Positions 22,932 through 33,222 of a stretch of 64,000 nt of DNA are shown in pieces; within the stretch, counting starts at the first letter, position 1, and every line of letters starts with the position of its first letter. The position numbers and the translations under genes were made by a program. Below the pieces are notes generated by a model. The model made no database searches and was not told where the DNA came from. It saw only the letters and a program-made list of their open reading frames with translations. The DNA is from Salinibacterium sp. (GTDB taxonomy: Bacteria > Actinomycetota > Actinomycetes > Actinomycetales > Microbacteriaceae): the NCBI GenBank assembly GCA_019638845.1, contig JAHBSZ010000002.1:186001-250000 (forward strand), read 5' to 3'.

Positions 22932-23789
22932 CTACTTCGTTCCACGCTTCCGGCGCCGACCGCCCAGCAGCCTGTCGCGTGTGCGGTCGGGGAGCCGGGC
23001 GAGCAGCGTCGCGCCGATCTTCGCGTCTGTACCAACTGTGTACCGCGTCTTGGGTCGCTTCGCCGTGAGCGCCTTCTCGATGACCTTCGCGACCTCGATC
23101 GGGGCGATTCCGCTGGACGCCGCGTTCGACGCCATACGCTGAGCGGCTTTGAGTTGTCGGCCGTACAACTCGGTGACTTGCTCGATGACGGGCGCGAGCA
23201 TCCGGTCGGCCGACGCCGCGGACGTCGACCAGATCGGAGTCGCGATCACGCCGGGCTCGATGGCGATGGACTCGATACCCCACGGCGCGAGCTCCTGACG
23301 CAGCACGTGCGTCACCGCTTCGAGCGCGAACTTCGACGCGTTGTACGGGCCGAGCATCTGGCCGGCGATGAGCCCGCCGATCGACGTGACGTTGACGATA
23401 CGACCTTTCGCCAGACGCAGCAGCGGCAAGACGGCCTGAGTGACCGCGACCTGACCCACGACGTTGACCTCGAGTTGGTGACGAAGGTCAGCGATCGGCA
23501 CGAACTCTAGGGGCGCCGCAGAGGCGATCCCCGCATTGTTCACCAGCCCTGCGAGACCCTCGGCGCCGACGGCGGCAGTGATCGCCTCGGCGGCCGCCGC
23601 AATCTGCTCCGTGCTCGTGACGTCGAGAATCAGAGGCACTATCCCGGATGCCTCGGCCACAAGACTCGCGCCGTCGCTCTGCTTGCGCACGCCCGCGAAG
23701 ACGCGAAACCCCCGCTCGGCCAGCAGTACGGCGGTTGCGCGACCGATGCCGGTGGACGCACCAGTGACGAGAACAGAGGGTGAGGTCAT
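22932..23789 (-). CDS. short-chain dehydrogenase/reductase
   Basis: A 285-residue classical SDR. The NAD(P) motif is TGASTGIG (about 9-16), NNAG at about 90, the catalytic serine in VNVTSIGG and YNASK as the YxxxK pair. The basic C-terminus (GGRRRKRGTK) is unusual for a soluble SDR. The N-terminus FAGVRKQSDG resembles retinol-dehydrogenase-like SDRs that act on hydrophobic substrates. Substrate unknown. It begins ten bases after the end of the next gene upstream (23799) on the same strand. Confidence 0.85.
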   Translation of the reverse strand: MTSPSVLVTGASTGIGRATAVLLAERGFRVFAGVRKQSDGASLVAEASGIVPLILDVTSTEQIAAAAEAITAAVGAEGLAGLVNNAGIASAAPLEFVPIADLRHQLEVNVVGQVAVTQAVLPLLRLAKGRIVNVTSIGGLIAGQMLGPYNASKFALEAVTHVLRQELAPWGIESIAIEPGVIATPIWSTSAASADRMLAPVIEQVTELYGRQLKAAQRMASNAASSGIAPIEVAKVIEKALTAKRPKTRYTVGTDAKIGATLLARLPDRTRDRLLGGRRRKRGTK

Positions 23790-23798
23790 GCGACGATC

Positions 23799-24731
23799 CT
23801 AGGCCGCGACGATCTGGGTTCCTCTGGCCCCTGTGCGGCGCACAAGGGCGAACGTTGCGGCGGCGAGAGCCGCAACAGCTATGGCTGCTGCGACGACGAG
23901 GGTCAGGGCATCCGGATGCACGATCGACTGCCCGCGCAGCGCCTGCCACGTGAGCACTCCCCCGGTGAGCACGTAGGCAACAGTCACTATCGCGACGAGA
24001 CGAACGCGTACCGACCCATCGCGCAGACGCGGAATCCGCCGTGACAGCAGCTCGATGGCGATGAGAGCGAGTGGGATTAGCTGGAGGGCGTGCATCCCCA
24101 CGAAGTGCGGAATGCGCAGGTCGCCGCCGACGGTGCTCCACCCCAGCACCGGCAGGCCCGGGCCACCATCAGCGAGACCGACAGCGTGCGCGCCGATGAC
24201 CCCTTGGTAGTTGCTGATCTGGTCGCCCTGCGGGCCGGTCATGAGAAATGCGAGGCCCATTCCGACGAGTGCAACCAGCGCACCAGCACGGATCGCGAAG
24301 CTGCGGGCGCGGTCACCGATCTTCGTGCGGAACAGCAGGATGCTCACGACAAACGTCGCAACCCATACGGCCGTGATCGAGAACGCCATGATCGCCCACA
24401 GGGTGACCGCGAGCGGCGTGGACACATTGAAGTGGCTCGTAGTCCCGGCCGCGGAGGCCCCCACGATGATGACGATCTCCACGAAGATGAGCACCGCGCT
24501 CACCGTTCCCGCCCACCACGCGAGTCGACGTAGCTTCTGCAATTGTCCGATGAGCCACGACCACGTGAATCCGTAGATCGCTGCGGACAACGCGAACTTG
24601 AAGGGCTTCTCCCACGCGCTCACGCCGAGGATCTGGCGCGGGTCGACGAAGATTCCGATGAGGCAGACGACGGCGAGCGCGGCCATCACCGCGCCAAACC
24701 ACAGCAGGGGGCGGTGCCAGGTTGTTGTCAT
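23799..24731 (-). CDS. polytopic membrane protein of the MerR operon
   Basis: A 310-residue protein with eight or nine hydrophobic segments and few charges in between. Its start lies three bases after the stop of the MerR regulator, so the two are co-transcribed. EKPFKFALSAAIYGFTWSW near residue 40 is notable, with conserved-looking charged residues in a helix. I do not recognise a functional family. The MerR context suggests a stress- or ligand-induced membrane protein. Confidence 0.75.
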   Translation of the reverse strand: MTTTWHRPLLWFGAVMAALAVVCLIGIFVDPRQILGVSAWEKPFKFALSAAIYGFTWSWLIGQLQKLRRLAWWAGTVSAVLIFVEIVIIVGASAAGTTSHFNVSTPLAVTLWAIMAFSITAVWVATFVVSILLFRTKIGDRARSFAIRAGALVALVGMGLAFLMTGPQGDQISNYQGVIGAHAVGLADGGPGLPVLGWSTVGGDLRIPHFVGMHALQLIPLALIAIELLSRRIPRLRDGSVRVRLVAIVTVAYVLTGGVLTWQALRGQSIVHPDALTLVVAAAIAVAALAAATFALVRRTGARGTQIVAA

Positions 24732-24734
24732 GAT

Positions 24735-25370
24735 TCACTCCTTGGGGGCGGGAAACTGCAGGTTCGAGATGTGTTCTTGGGCCATGCGGCGTAAGGACGA
24801 GACGAGCGCGTCGCCGAGCACAGTTCCGACGACGACCGTCTCCGCCATCGCTTCGAGCCGCTCATTGCGGGCGACGGTCGCGAGATCTGCCCGCGCGATG
24901 AGCTCGGCAGCCTCGGCGTATCCCTCCCAGATCTGCGCGAGCTCCGGATGCCCGACCCGCGTGTACGTGTCGATAACCCGCGCGGCGCCCTGGATCCCGG
25001 GGTTGTCCGAGGAGACGTGCCACCCCATCCGGTCGATCGTCTCGCGGACCTGCCGCGTGCCGTCGGTCTCCCCCTCGACCGGCTCGTAGAGGCTCGTGTC
25101 GGAGACGGCCCGCTGCGCGATCCCGAACACACACGTGAGCGGCAGGCTCGTGTCGTCGATAGCGCCGAGCACGTCCTTAGCAGTCGCGACCGCCAGCCCG
25201 CCAACGTCGATGAGGGCGCGGATGAGCTTCAACCGTTGCACATGGGAGTCGGCGTAGCTCGCCTGATTCGCACTCGTCAGTTCGCCCTGCGGCAGCAGTC
25301 CCTCGCGCAGGTAGTACTTGATCGACGGCACGGTGACACCGGTCGCTGAGCTGAGTTCAGAGATTCGCAC
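24735..25370 (-). CDS. MerR-family transcriptional regulator
   Basis: A 211-residue regulator. The N-terminal winged helix reads MRISELSSATGVTVPSIKYYLREGLL, the MerR recognition helix-turn-helix, and the wing continues to about residue 75. The C-terminal 130 residues form a helical domain with no metal-binding cysteines, so a small-molecule sensor is more likely than a metal sensor. GTG start at 25370, placed six bases behind a TAGACT -10 box. A palindrome in the promoter spacer is the likely target. First gene of an operon with the membrane protein. Confidence 0.88.
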   Translation of the reverse strand: MRISELSSATGVTVPSIKYYLREGLLPQGELTSANQASYADSHVQRLKLIRALIDVGGLAVATAKDVLGAIDDTSLPLTCVFGIAQRAVSDTSLYEPVEGETDGTRQVRETIDRMGWHVSSDNPGIQGAARVIDTYTRVGHPELAQIWEGYAEAAELIARADLATVARNERLEAMAETVVVGTVLGDALVSSLRRMAQEHISNLQFPAPKE

Positions 25371-25376
25371 ACGGAT

Positions 25377-25406
25377 AGTCTAACTATCGGATAGTTGTGC
25401 TGTCCA
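25377..25406 (-). promoter_or_regulatory. MerR-type promoter with palindrome in the spacer
   Basis: On the minus strand TGGACA (25406-25401), 18 bases, TAGACT (25382-25377), then six bases to the GTG start, implying a leaderless mRNA. The spacer holds the 15-base palindrome AACTATCCGATAGTT (25396-25382), and a third half site ACTATCC follows (25379-25373). Operators in the -35/-10 spacer are the hallmark of MerR regulators. Confidence 0.6.
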
Positions 25407-25418
25407 TACCGCGCGGGT

Positions 25419-25424
25419 TAGGGT
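25419..25424 (+). promoter_or_regulatory. -10 box of leaderless deazaflavin oxidoreductase transcript
   Basis: TAGGGT lies exactly six bases before the ATG at 25431, with no ribosome binding site between. Same TANNNT-6-start arrangement as several other genes in the window. Confidence 0.45.
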
Positions 25425-25430
25425 CGGCAC

Positions 25431-25859
25431 ATGCCCACTGATTTCTCTATGCGCGTCATGAACGGCGTTCACCGCGCCATCATGACGGTGACCGGCGGCC
25501 GGCGGGGTTGGAACCTGGGCGGGATGCCCGTGCTCGAACTCACCACAACCGGCCGGAAGTCGGGCCAGCGCCGGAGCACGATGCTCACGGCTCCGCTCGT
25601 GCTCGGAGACTCCTACGTGGTGGTCGCCTCCCGTGGCGGCGACGACGTTCACCCGGCCTGGTTTCTCAACCTCCGCGACAACCCCGAGGTCGATGTAGTC
25701 ATCGAGGGTCGGCCGAGTGAGCACCGCGTGGCGCGTATCCTCACCGGCGACGAGCGCGCGAAACTGTGGAGCCAGATCGCCGCGACGCACCGCAACTACG
25801 CCCAGTACCAGACCAAGACTGAGCGGGAGATCCCGCTCGTCATGCTCGACCCGTCCTAG
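25431..25859 (+). CDS. deazaflavin (F420)-dependent nitroreductase-family protein
   Basis: A 142-residue split-barrel protein of the Ddn/DUF385 group. LELTTTGRKSGQRRSTML (about 36-53) is the cofactor-binding signature, and GGDDVHPAWFLNLRDNPEV (about 66-84) is the second conserved block. Members use F420H2 to reduce quinones or nitro compounds. It is divergent from the MerR operon and may share its regulator. Its stop overlaps the convergent Pr6Pr gene by four bases. Confidence 0.87.
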   Translation: MPTDFSMRVMNGVHRAIMTVTGGRRGWNLGGMPVLELTTTGRKSGQRRSTMLTAPLVLGDSYVVVASRGGDDVHPAWFLNLRDNPEVDVVIEGRPSEHRVARILTGDERAKLWSQIAATHRNYAQYQTKTEREIPLVMLDPS

Positions 25860-26503
25860 GCCTCAGCGCGAACTCTGGGCCGCAGCATCCGACGTGAATA
25901 CGCGATTCCGAGCGACGCGATCCCGATGATGAAGGCGGCAATCGCCACGATGTAGAGCGCGACGCTCACGAAGCCCGTCGAGAACTCGAGGAACGGGTAC
26001 GGGAACCACGCAGTCGCCGCCCCACGCACCAGGGTGAAGGCCACCCACGCGAGCGGGTAGATCACGACGATCCGCAGCGCGGTCCAGCGCAGCGCAGGTC
26101 GACCCGGCGACAGCAGCCAATCGAGCAGCACGATTAACGGGATCCAGACGTGCATGATCTCCCCCGGCCAGGGCGCGACGACATAGCCTTCGTCGGGAAT
26201 CCCGCGCAGCAGTAGGTTGTACACGCCTGCCGTGACAACCGAGTAGGCAAGCACCGAAACTCGAATTGTGGTGTACAACACCGTGTCGGTGTCACAGCGC
26301 AACGCCATGATCCCGCCGACCGCCAGCACGACAATCGTGATCATTGCCGACTGGATGGTGAAGTAGCTGAAGTACTCCTGGGGAACCATGTCGTTGTTGA
26401 CGACCTTCTCGATGATCTGCGAGACGAGGGCGACCAGGAGAGTGGTCGCGGCCGCAAGGCGCAGTGCGCCGCTTACGCGTCGCGCGGGAACTAGCACCTC
26501 CAT
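25856..26503 (-). CDS. Pr6Pr-family membrane protein
   Basis: A 215-residue membrane protein with six helices, matching the FAR-17a/AIG1-like Pr6Pr group: NDMVPQEYFSYFTIQSAM after helix 1, a central MHVWIPLIVLLDWLLSP and a final IYPLAWVAFTLVRG. The ATG at 26503 shares one base with the upstream stop (TAATG). The longer open frame upstream is out of frame with the real neighbour and is not coding. Function unknown. Confidence 0.8.
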   Translation of the reverse strand: MEVLVPARRVSGALRLAAATTLLVALVSQIIEKVVNNDMVPQEYFSYFTIQSAMITIVVLAVGGIMALRCDTDTVLYTTIRVSVLAYSVVTAGVYNLLLRGIPDEGYVVAPWPGEIMHVWIPLIVLLDWLLSPGRPALRWTALRIVVIYPLAWVAFTLVRGAATAWFPYPFLEFSTGFVSVALYIVAIAAFIIGIASLGIAYSRRMLRPRVRAEA

Positions 26504-26916
26504 TAGCGCGGCAACAGCATGATGAGCAAGTAGACCACCAGCGAGATGCCCGGTGCGGCTACCGCGAGCACGATGGCAATGATTCCGTCGCGCCGCCCGC
26601 GATTGATGCTGATCGCGACAATTCCCTGAACGATCACCCAGACCCCGACAAGAGAACCCAGCACCACATGCAGCGGTCCCAGCAAACCAAGAATGGACAC
26701 CGCGGGGTTCGGGTCCCCGAACTGGAAATTGAAATGGGGGCCGGCCTGGTCGCGGATCACAAAGGGGGCGCCGAGCAGTCCTAGCACTATCGACAGCCCG
26801 AGCGAGACCAGAATCAGCACGGTCCCGGCGATCAGAGCGACCCGGCCCACTGTCGGGCGCGGAGAGGTGACTGCTGGGGGCTCGCCTTGCTGCGCCATCG
26901 CAGGAGTAACTGTCAT
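26503..26916 (-). CDS. small membrane protein, probable DUF4190-like
   Basis: A 137-residue protein with a polar proline-rich N-terminus (to about residue 25) and three hydrophobic segments (about 26-48, 75-102 and 112-134). The last two flank INRGRRDGIIAIVLAVAAPG, a pattern like the small DUF4190 membrane proteins of actinobacteria. It overlaps the Pr6Pr start by one base. The family assignment is tentative. Confidence 0.6.
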   Translation of the reverse strand: MTVTPAMAQQGEPPAVTSPRPTVGRVALIAGTVLILVSLGLSIVLGLLGAPFVIRDQAGPHFNFQFGDPNPAVSILGLLGPLHVVLGSLVGVWVIVQGIVAISINRGRRDGIIAIVLAVAAPGISLVVYLLIMLLPR

Positions 26917-26935
26917 GTACGGATACTAACGACGA

Positions 26936-26963
26936 AACGGCCCGGTCCGAAGACCGAGCCGTT
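26936..26963 (-). terminator. terminator hairpin after ilvC
   Basis: A 12-pair stem (26936-26947 with 26952-26963, one G-T pair) closed by a TTCG tetraloop when read on the minus strand. It begins 17 bases after the ilvC stop. The run after the stem is poor in T, so termination may be less efficient than for a classic site. Confidence 0.75.
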
Positions 26964-26979
26964 CGTGTGAAACCTGTGA

Positions 26980-28041
<1,062 letters not shown>

Positions 28042-28069
28042 TTAGTTCTCTCGTCGCCTGGAGGGCGAG

Positions 28070-28576
28070 CTAGTTCTTAAACACGCGTTCGGTGATGCTC
28101 TTCGACCCACGGCCGATCGCGAGAAGGCCGCTTTGCGCGAGCTCCTTGATGCCGTAGGGCTCCAAGATTCGTAAGAACGCCTGGATCTTGCTCGAGTCGC
28201 CGGTCACCTCGATCACCAGCGCGTCGGTCGCCACATCGACGACCCGCGCACGGAAGAGTGTCACTGCCTCAAGCACTTGCGATCGGGTCGAGTTGTCGAC
28301 GCGCACCTTGATCAGCATGTGCTCACGCGCCACGGATGTCGCGGGGTCGAGCTCGACGATCTTGATGACGTTGATCAGCTTGTTGAGCTGCTTGGTCACC
28401 TGCTCGAGCGGAAGCTCCTCGACGTCGACGACGACGGTGATGCGGCTGAGACCTTCGATCTCGCTCGCACCCACGGCAAGGGACTCGATGTTGAACCCGC
28501 GGCGGGCGAAGAGCCCCGCGACACGGGTCAGCAGCCCGGGCTTGTCCTCCACGAGGAGGGAGAGAATGTGGCTCAT
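28070..28576 (-). CDS. ilvN: acetolactate synthase small (regulatory) subunit
   Basis: A 168-residue regulatory subunit. The N-terminal ACT domain (HILSLLVEDKPGLLTRVAGLF, then NIESLAVGASE) binds valine for feedback inhibition. The C-terminal part (SRSQVLEAVTLFRARVVDV and on) contacts the catalytic subunit. ATG with GAGGAG upstream; four bases separate it from the ilvB stop. The symbol ilvH is also used. Confidence 0.95.
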   Translation of the reverse strand: MSHILSLLVEDKPGLLTRVAGLFARRGFNIESLAVGASEIEGLSRITVVVDVEELPLEQVTKQLNKLINVIKIVELDPATSVAREHMLIKVRVDNSTRSQVLEAVTLFRARVVDVATDALVIEVTGDSSKIQAFLRILEPYGIKELAQSGLLAIGRGSKSITERVFKN

Positions 28577-28580
28577 CGGT

Positions 28581-30365
28581 CTACTCCTCTTCCCACTCGG
28601 GGGCGTGGTCTCTGGCGTACTGGACGCTCGAATTGCTCAGGCCCTGCGGAACCATCGGCCACACCATGGCGTCTCGACTCACGATGAAGTCGATGACGAC
28701 GGGCCGGTCGTTGGTCTCGAGCGCGAGTGTGATGGCGGCGTCGACCTCTTCGGGCTTCGTGACGCGGATGGCGAGACAGCCGTACGCCTCCCCCAGCTTG
28801 ACGAAGTCGGGGACCATGGCGGTGCCGTGACCCGTGTTGAGGTCGGTGAACGAGTGCCTACCCTCGTAGAAGAGGGTCTGCCACTGGCGCACCATACCGA
28901 GAGACGAGTTGTTGATGATCGCGACCTTGATCGGGATGTCGTTGATCGTGCAGGTCGCGAGTTCCTGATTCGTCATCTGGAAACAGCCGTCGCCGTCGAT
29001 CGCCCACACCACGCGGTCGGGGTTGGCAACCTTCGCGCCCATCGCCGCGGGTACGCCGTAACCCATGGTTCCCGCACCACCAGAGTTGAGCCACGCGTTC
29101 GGACGCTCGTACTTGATGAATTGAGCCGCCCACATCTGGTGCTGACCGACACCGGCGGCGTAGATGCCCTCCGGACCAGTGAGCTCACCGATGCGCTGGA
29201 TGATCGCCTGCGGTGAGAGCAGCCCGTCGTCGGGAACGGTGAATCCGAGCGGGTACTGCGCCTTGAGGGTGTCAAGTCGCTTCCACCACGCCACATAATC
29301 AGGCTTCGTGCTCTTCGCGGCGTCTTTGAATGCGGCACTCAGGTCGACGATGACGTCTTTCGCATCGCCCACGATCGGCACGTCGGCTGCGCGGATCTTG
29401 CCGATCTCCGCGGGGTCAATGTCGACGTGCACGATCTTGGCGTGCGGAGCGAACTCGCTCGGCTTGCCCGTCACACGGTCGTCGAACCGGGCGCCGAGAG
29501 AAATGATGAGGTCTGACTCCTGAAGCGCGAGCACGGCGGGCACGGCACCGTGCATTCCGGGCATCCCCAGCATGAGGTGGTTGGAATCGGGGAACGCTCC
29601 CCTCGCCATCAGGGTCGTCACCACGGGAGCACCGACGCGTTCAGCCAGTTCGAGCAGCTCTTTCGAAGCACCCGACCGGATGACGCCTCCACCCACGTAG
29701 AACACGGGGCGCTCAGCCTCGACGAGCAACTGGGCCGCCGCGACAACCTGCTTGCCGTGGGCTTTGACCACGGGGCGATAGCCCGGGAGGTCGACCTTGG
29801 GCGGCCAGATGAACGGCGCACTGTTCTGTTGCGCGTCTTTGGTGACATCCACGAGCACGGGTCCGGGGCGACCGGTTGTTGCGATGTGGTACGCCGCGGC
29901 GAGGGTCGCGGGAACGTCTTCCGGCTTCGTCACGAGGAACGAGTGCTTGGTGATCGGCATCGTCACCCCGACGATGTCTACCTCCTGGAACGCGTCGGTT
30001 CCCATCGAGGTGGAGAACACCTGGCCGGTGATCGCGAGCAGCGGGACCGAGTCCATGTACGCGTCGGCAATGGCAGTCACGAGGTTGGTGGCACCCGGGC
30101 CGGAGGTCGCGATGGCGACACCGACCCTGCCGGTCGAGGATGCATACCCCTCGGCGGCGTGGCCAGCACCCTGTTCGTGCCGAACCAGAATGTGGCGAAT
30201 AGCTGTTGATGCCATCAGCTCGTCGTAGAACGGCATGATCGCGCCACCGGGAAGACCGAAGACATCGGTAATCCCCAAGTGCTCGAGGGAGCGCAAGATT
30301 GCGCCCGACCCCGTGAGCATCTCAGGGGTGGAACTCTTCGGCCGCGGGCTGGGGTCCGTGGACAT
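28581..30365 (-). CDS. ilvB: acetolactate synthase large (catalytic) subunit
   Basis: Thiamine diphosphate enzyme that condenses pyruvate with pyruvate or 2-oxobutyrate. In 594 residues the catalytic glutamate is in [14 protein letters not shown], the FAD-binding middle domain has RFDDRVTGK, and the ThDP/Mg motif is [22 protein letters not shown] lies before the ATG. It follows ilvD after a 53-base gap that holds a short hairpin, and is coupled to ilvN. Confidence 0.96.
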   Translation of the reverse strand: MSTDPSPRPKSSTPEMLTGSGAILRSLEHLGITDVFGLPGGAIMPFYDELMASTAIRHILVRHEQGAGHAAEGYASSTGRVGVAIATSGPGATNLVTAIADAYMDSVPLLAITGQVFSTSMGTDAFQEVDIVGVTMPITKHSFLVTKPEDVPATLAAAYHIATTGRPGPVLVDVTKDAQQNSAPFIWPPKVDLPGYRPVVKAHGKQVVAAAQLLVEAERPVFYVGGGVIRSGASKELLELAERVGAPVVTTLMARGAFPDSNHLMLGMPGMHGAVPAVLALQESDLIISLGARFDDRVTGKPSEFAPHAKIVHVDIDPAEIGKIRAADVPIVGDAKDVIVDLSAAFKDAAKSTKPDYVAWWKRLDTLKAQYPLGFTVPDDGLLSPQAIIQRIGELTGPEGIYAAGVGQHQMWAAQFIKYERPNAWLNSGGAGTMGYGVPAAMGAKVANPDRVVWAIDGDGCFQMTNQELATCTINDIPIKVAIINNSSLGMVRQWQTLFYEGRHSFTDLNTGHGTAMVPDFVKLGEAYGCLAIRVTKPEEVDAAITLALETNDRPVVIDFIVSRDAMVWPMVPQGLSNSSVQYARDHAPEWEEE

Positions 30366-30386
30366 ACGTAGATCCTTTGGTAGATC

Positions 30387-30409
30387 GGTGGTCGAGCGAA
30401 GTCGAGACC
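30387..30409. repeat. dispersed GGTCTCGACTTCGCTCGACC-type element
   Basis: A short imperfect palindrome in the 53-base ilvD-ilvB gap; the TCGA arms flank CTTCGC. Sequences of this GTCGAGCGAAGTCGAGACC type recur between genes in many actinobacterial genomes. Only this one good copy is seen in the window, so repeat status rests on general knowledge. Confidence 0.4.
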
Positions 30410-30418
30410 GTTATCCGG

Positions 30419-32116
30419 TCAGCCCGTGACCGCCCCGACAGCTGCCGAGCGCACGAGCTTGGAGTACTTCGCGAGAACACCGCGGGTGTAGCGCGGAGGA
30501 AGGGGAGCCCAGCCGTTTCGGCGAGCTTCGAGCTCAGCCGGCTCGACAAGTAGGTCGAGCGAGCGAGCTGCGATATCGACCCTTATTAGATCACCATCGC
30601 GCACGAAGGCAATAGGACCTGCGTCCACTGCTTCGGGAGCTATATGGCCGATACACAGTCCGGTTGTGCCGCCTGAGAACCTGCCGTCGGTCAAGAGTAG
30701 TACATCTTTACCGAGGCCGGCTCCCTTGATGGCCGCCGTGATCGCGAGCATCTCGCGCATGCCTGGGCCGCCCTTGGGGCCCTCGTACCTGATGACGACG
30801 ATGTCGCCAGCGCTAATCAATCCGTCGGTAAGAGCATCCATCGCCGCGCGCTCACGCTCGAACACCCGCGCAGGGCCCTCGAAGACCTCGGCGTCGAAGC
30901 CCGCGGTCTTGACGACGGCGCCCTCGGGGGCGAGCGAGCCGTGAAGCACTGACAGGCCACCGGTTGCGTGGATGGGGTTGTCCAGTGTGCGGAGCACTTC
31001 ACCGTCGAGCGGCTCGGGGTTCAACTCGGCGAGGTTCTCGGCCATAGTCTTGCCGGTGACCGTGAGCACGTCGCCGTGCATGAGTCCGGCATCCAACAAC
31101 GCCTTCATGAGTACCGGCAGACCGCCCTGTCGGTCGACATCGTTCATGACGTACTTGCCGAAGGGCTTGAGGTCACCGAGGTGGGGAACCTTCGAACCGA
31201 TGCGGTTGAAGTCATCGAGCGTGAGAGGAACCTCTGCCTCGTGCGCGATGGCGAGCAGGTGGAGGATGACGTTTGTCGAACCTCCCAGCGCCATAGCAAC
31301 TGCGATCGCGTTCTCGAAGGCTTTGATGGTGAGGATGTCGCGCACGGTCTGCCCGCGCTCGAGCATCCCGACGACGGCCTCCCCAGATCGGTGCGCGAAG
31401 TAATCACGGCGACGGTCTGCCGCCGCCGGGCTCGCGGAACCCGGAAGTGACATCCCGAGGGCCTCTGCCACGCTCGCCATCGTGTTCGCCGTGTACATGC
31501 CACCGCAAGCACCCTCGCCCGGAGCGAAGGCACACTCGATGCGCTTCGCATCGTCAAGGCTCATCTTGCCCGCCTTGACTGCACCAACCGCCTCGAACGA
31601 GTCGATGATCGTGATGTCTTTCTCGGTCCCGTCTGACAACTTGACCCAGCCGGGCGCGATCGATCCGGCGTAGAGGAAGACCGACGCTAGGTCGAGGCGA
31701 GCCGCAGCCATGAGCATGCCCGGGATGGACTTGTCGCAGCCCGCGAGAAGAACCGATCCATCGAGCCGCTCCGCCTGCATGACGACCTCGACCGAGTCAG
31801 CGATGACCTCACGCGACACGAGCGAAAAATGCATGCCTTCGTGACCCATGCTGATGCCGTCGGAGACGGAGACCGTGCCGAACTGCAGCGGATAGCCACC
31901 TCCCGCGTGCACTCCTTCTTTGGCCGCCTGCGCGAGGCGGTCGAGGCTGAGGTTGCAGGGCGTGATCTCGTTCCAGGAACTCGCAATACCGATCTGAGGC
32001 TTGTCCCAGTCGGCATCCCCCATACCCACAGCGCGGAGCATCCCACGCGACGTGGTTGCTTCAATTCCATCGGTGACCGTGCGCGAGCGCGGCTTCATAT
32101 CGGGCTTCTTCGGCAT
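30419..32116 (-). CDS. ilvD: dihydroxy-acid dehydratase
   Basis: Iron-sulfur lyase giving 2-oxoisovalerate or 2-oxo-3-methylvalerate. The 565-residue protein has [14 protein letters not shown] and [15 protein letters not shown] with cluster cysteines, and [13 protein letters not shown] with the third. The ATG at 32116 lies six bases behind a TACCCT -10 box; the frame is open further upstream but without family similarity. First gene of the ilvD-ilvB-ilvN-ilvC series, all on the minus strand. Confidence 0.95.
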   Translation of the reverse strand: MPKKPDMKPRSRTVTDGIEATTSRGMLRAVGMGDADWDKPQIGIASSWNEITPCNLSLDRLAQAAKEGVHAGGGYPLQFGTVSVSDGISMGHEGMHFSLVSREVIADSVEVVMQAERLDGSVLLAGCDKSIPGMLMAAARLDLASVFLYAGSIAPGWVKLSDGTEKDITIIDSFEAVGAVKAGKMSLDDAKRIECAFAPGEGACGGMYTANTMASVAEALGMSLPGSASPAAADRRRDYFAHRSGEAVVGMLERGQTVRDILTIKAFENAIAVAMALGGSTNVILHLLAIAHEAEVPLTLDDFNRIGSKVPHLGDLKPFGKYVMNDVDRQGGLPVLMKALLDAGLMHGDVLTVTGKTMAENLAELNPEPLDGEVLRTLDNPIHATGGLSVLHGSLAPEGAVVKTAGFDAEVFEGPARVFERERAAMDALTDGLISAGDIVVIRYEGPKGGPGMREMLAITAAIKGAGLGKDVLLLTDGRFSGGTTGLCIGHIAPEAVDAGPIAFVRDGDLIRVDIAARSLDLLVEPAELEARRNGWAPLPPRYTRGVLAKYSKLVRSAAVGAVTG

Positions 32117-32122
32117 GATACG

Positions 32123-32128
32123 AGGGTA
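32123..32128 (-). promoter_or_regulatory. -10 box of leaderless ilvD transcript
   Basis: TACCCT on the minus strand, then CGTATC, then the ilvD ATG at 32116. No ribosome binding site precedes the start. Confidence 0.45.
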
Positions 32129-32154
32129 TCGCCCCGCAGAGGGTCGCGCGTTCG

Positions 32155-32595
32155 CTAGGCCGGGGCTACCACTCGTCGACGACGAGACGCAATCGCCACT
32201 GCAAACGTCAACGCCGAGATGGCGAACGCCCCTGGCACCCAGATCGCACGTTCGAGCACGCTCGGTGATGCTGCGTTGAGAAGGACACCGGTTGCTGAGT
32301 AGCCCGCGATCACCCATACCGCAACCGGTAGAGCACGGCGCGGCAGGGGCGCCCAGACCGGATGCCCCGCCCGCCGCAACACGACGAGCGCCGCCGCACT
32401 CCAGATCAACGCTGCAGCTCCCGCCCCGACCCGCAATCCGGGATCAAGGATCGTCTGCGCTCCGCCGAAAGCCGCCTCACCCCACGGCGCCCCCGCAGCA
32501 AGCGCGGCTTGGAAGACGGCGAGGCCGCCCATTAGGGTTGCCGCCGCGATCGAGCATGTCCGTGCGACGCGCTCTCGTGGGGTTGGGTGGTTCAT
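32155..32595 (-). CDS. four-helix membrane protein beside PadR regulator
   Basis: A 146-residue protein with four hydrophobic segments and short loops, ending in a basic tail ([10 protein letters not shown]). AGGAG lies eight bases before the ATG. It is divergent from a PadR regulator 64 bases away, the usual place for a PadR target gene, so it may be regulated by that protein. Family not recognised. Confidence 0.72.
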   Translation of the reverse strand: MNHPTPRERVARTCSIAAATLMGGLAVFQAALAAGAPWGEAAFGGAQTILDPGLRVGAGAAALIWSAAALVVLRRAGHPVWAPLPRRALPVAVWVIAGYSATGVLLNAASPSVLERAIWVPGAFAISALTFAVAIASRRRRVVAPA

Positions 32596-32623
32596 TCTGG
32601 GCTCCTGTAGTAGTGTTGGATTG

Positions 32624-32636
32624 TATCTAAAAGATA
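32624..32636. promoter_or_regulatory. 13-base palindrome between PadR and its divergent neighbour
   Basis: TATCTAAAAGATA is a perfect palindrome with a three-base centre, in an AT-rich stretch of an otherwise GC-rich region. A further GATA half follows at 32651-32654. It lies 24 bases before the PadR ATG and about 29 bases from the divergent ATG, so it could control both. Confidence 0.5.
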
Positions 32637-32659
32637 TGTCTAGCAGATAGGTTTCACTC

Positions 32660-33214
32660 ATGGCAAGGCAAAAGCAGACCGAACTCGCTGTGTTGTGCAC
32701 CCTCGGCGTGCAACCCATGACCGGCTACGCCGTGCGGGCAGCAATCCGGGATCAGCTGGGCTTCTTCTGGAGCGAGAGTTTCGGGCAGATCTACCCGACC
32801 CTCGCTGCACTCCTCGCGCGCGGCGATGTGGAAAAGCACGAGGGCACTCGGCCCGGGTCGTCCCTCTACTCGCTGACCCATGCGGGCCGTCTCCGGATGA
32901 TCTCACTCCTCGAGCAACCCGACAGCCCCACACCCCGGCGAGACGGCTTCATGCTTCGACTGTTTTTCGGGCGCAGCCTTGGACCGGACGCTTGCCGCGC
33001 TCTCGTCGAACAGGCGCGCGACAGAGCCCGCCAGCAACTCGCCGTTTACGAAGCGCTGCACGCGCAAGTCGAGAGCGAGACTGACTATCTCCAGCACCAG
33101 CCCTATTGGCTGATCACCATCTCGGCGGGCGAACACACGACCCGCGCCGCGATCGCTTGGGCCGACGAGACTCTCGCAAAGCTCGACTCTGATCGGGACG
33201 CCTACGTGCGGTGA
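32660..33214 (+). CDS. PadR-family transcriptional regulator
   Basis: A 184-residue regulator. The N-terminal winged helix has LAVLCTLGVQPMTGYAVRAAI followed by GQIYPTLAALLARGDVEKH, the PadR signature, then a wing with SLYSLTHAGRLRM. The C-terminal helices (about 110-184) form the dimerisation arm. It is divergent from the membrane protein at 32155 and probably controls it and itself through the palindrome at 32624-32636. Confidence 0.88.
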   Translation: MARQKQTELAVLCTLGVQPMTGYAVRAAIRDQLGFFWSESFGQIYPTLAALLARGDVEKHEGTRPGSSLYSLTHAGRLRMISLLEQPDSPTPRRDGFMLRLFFGRSLGPDACRALVEQARDRARQQLAVYEALHAQVESETDYLQHQPYWLITISAGEHTTRAAIAWADETLAKLDSDRDAYVR

Positions 33215-33222
33215 TTCTCGCC

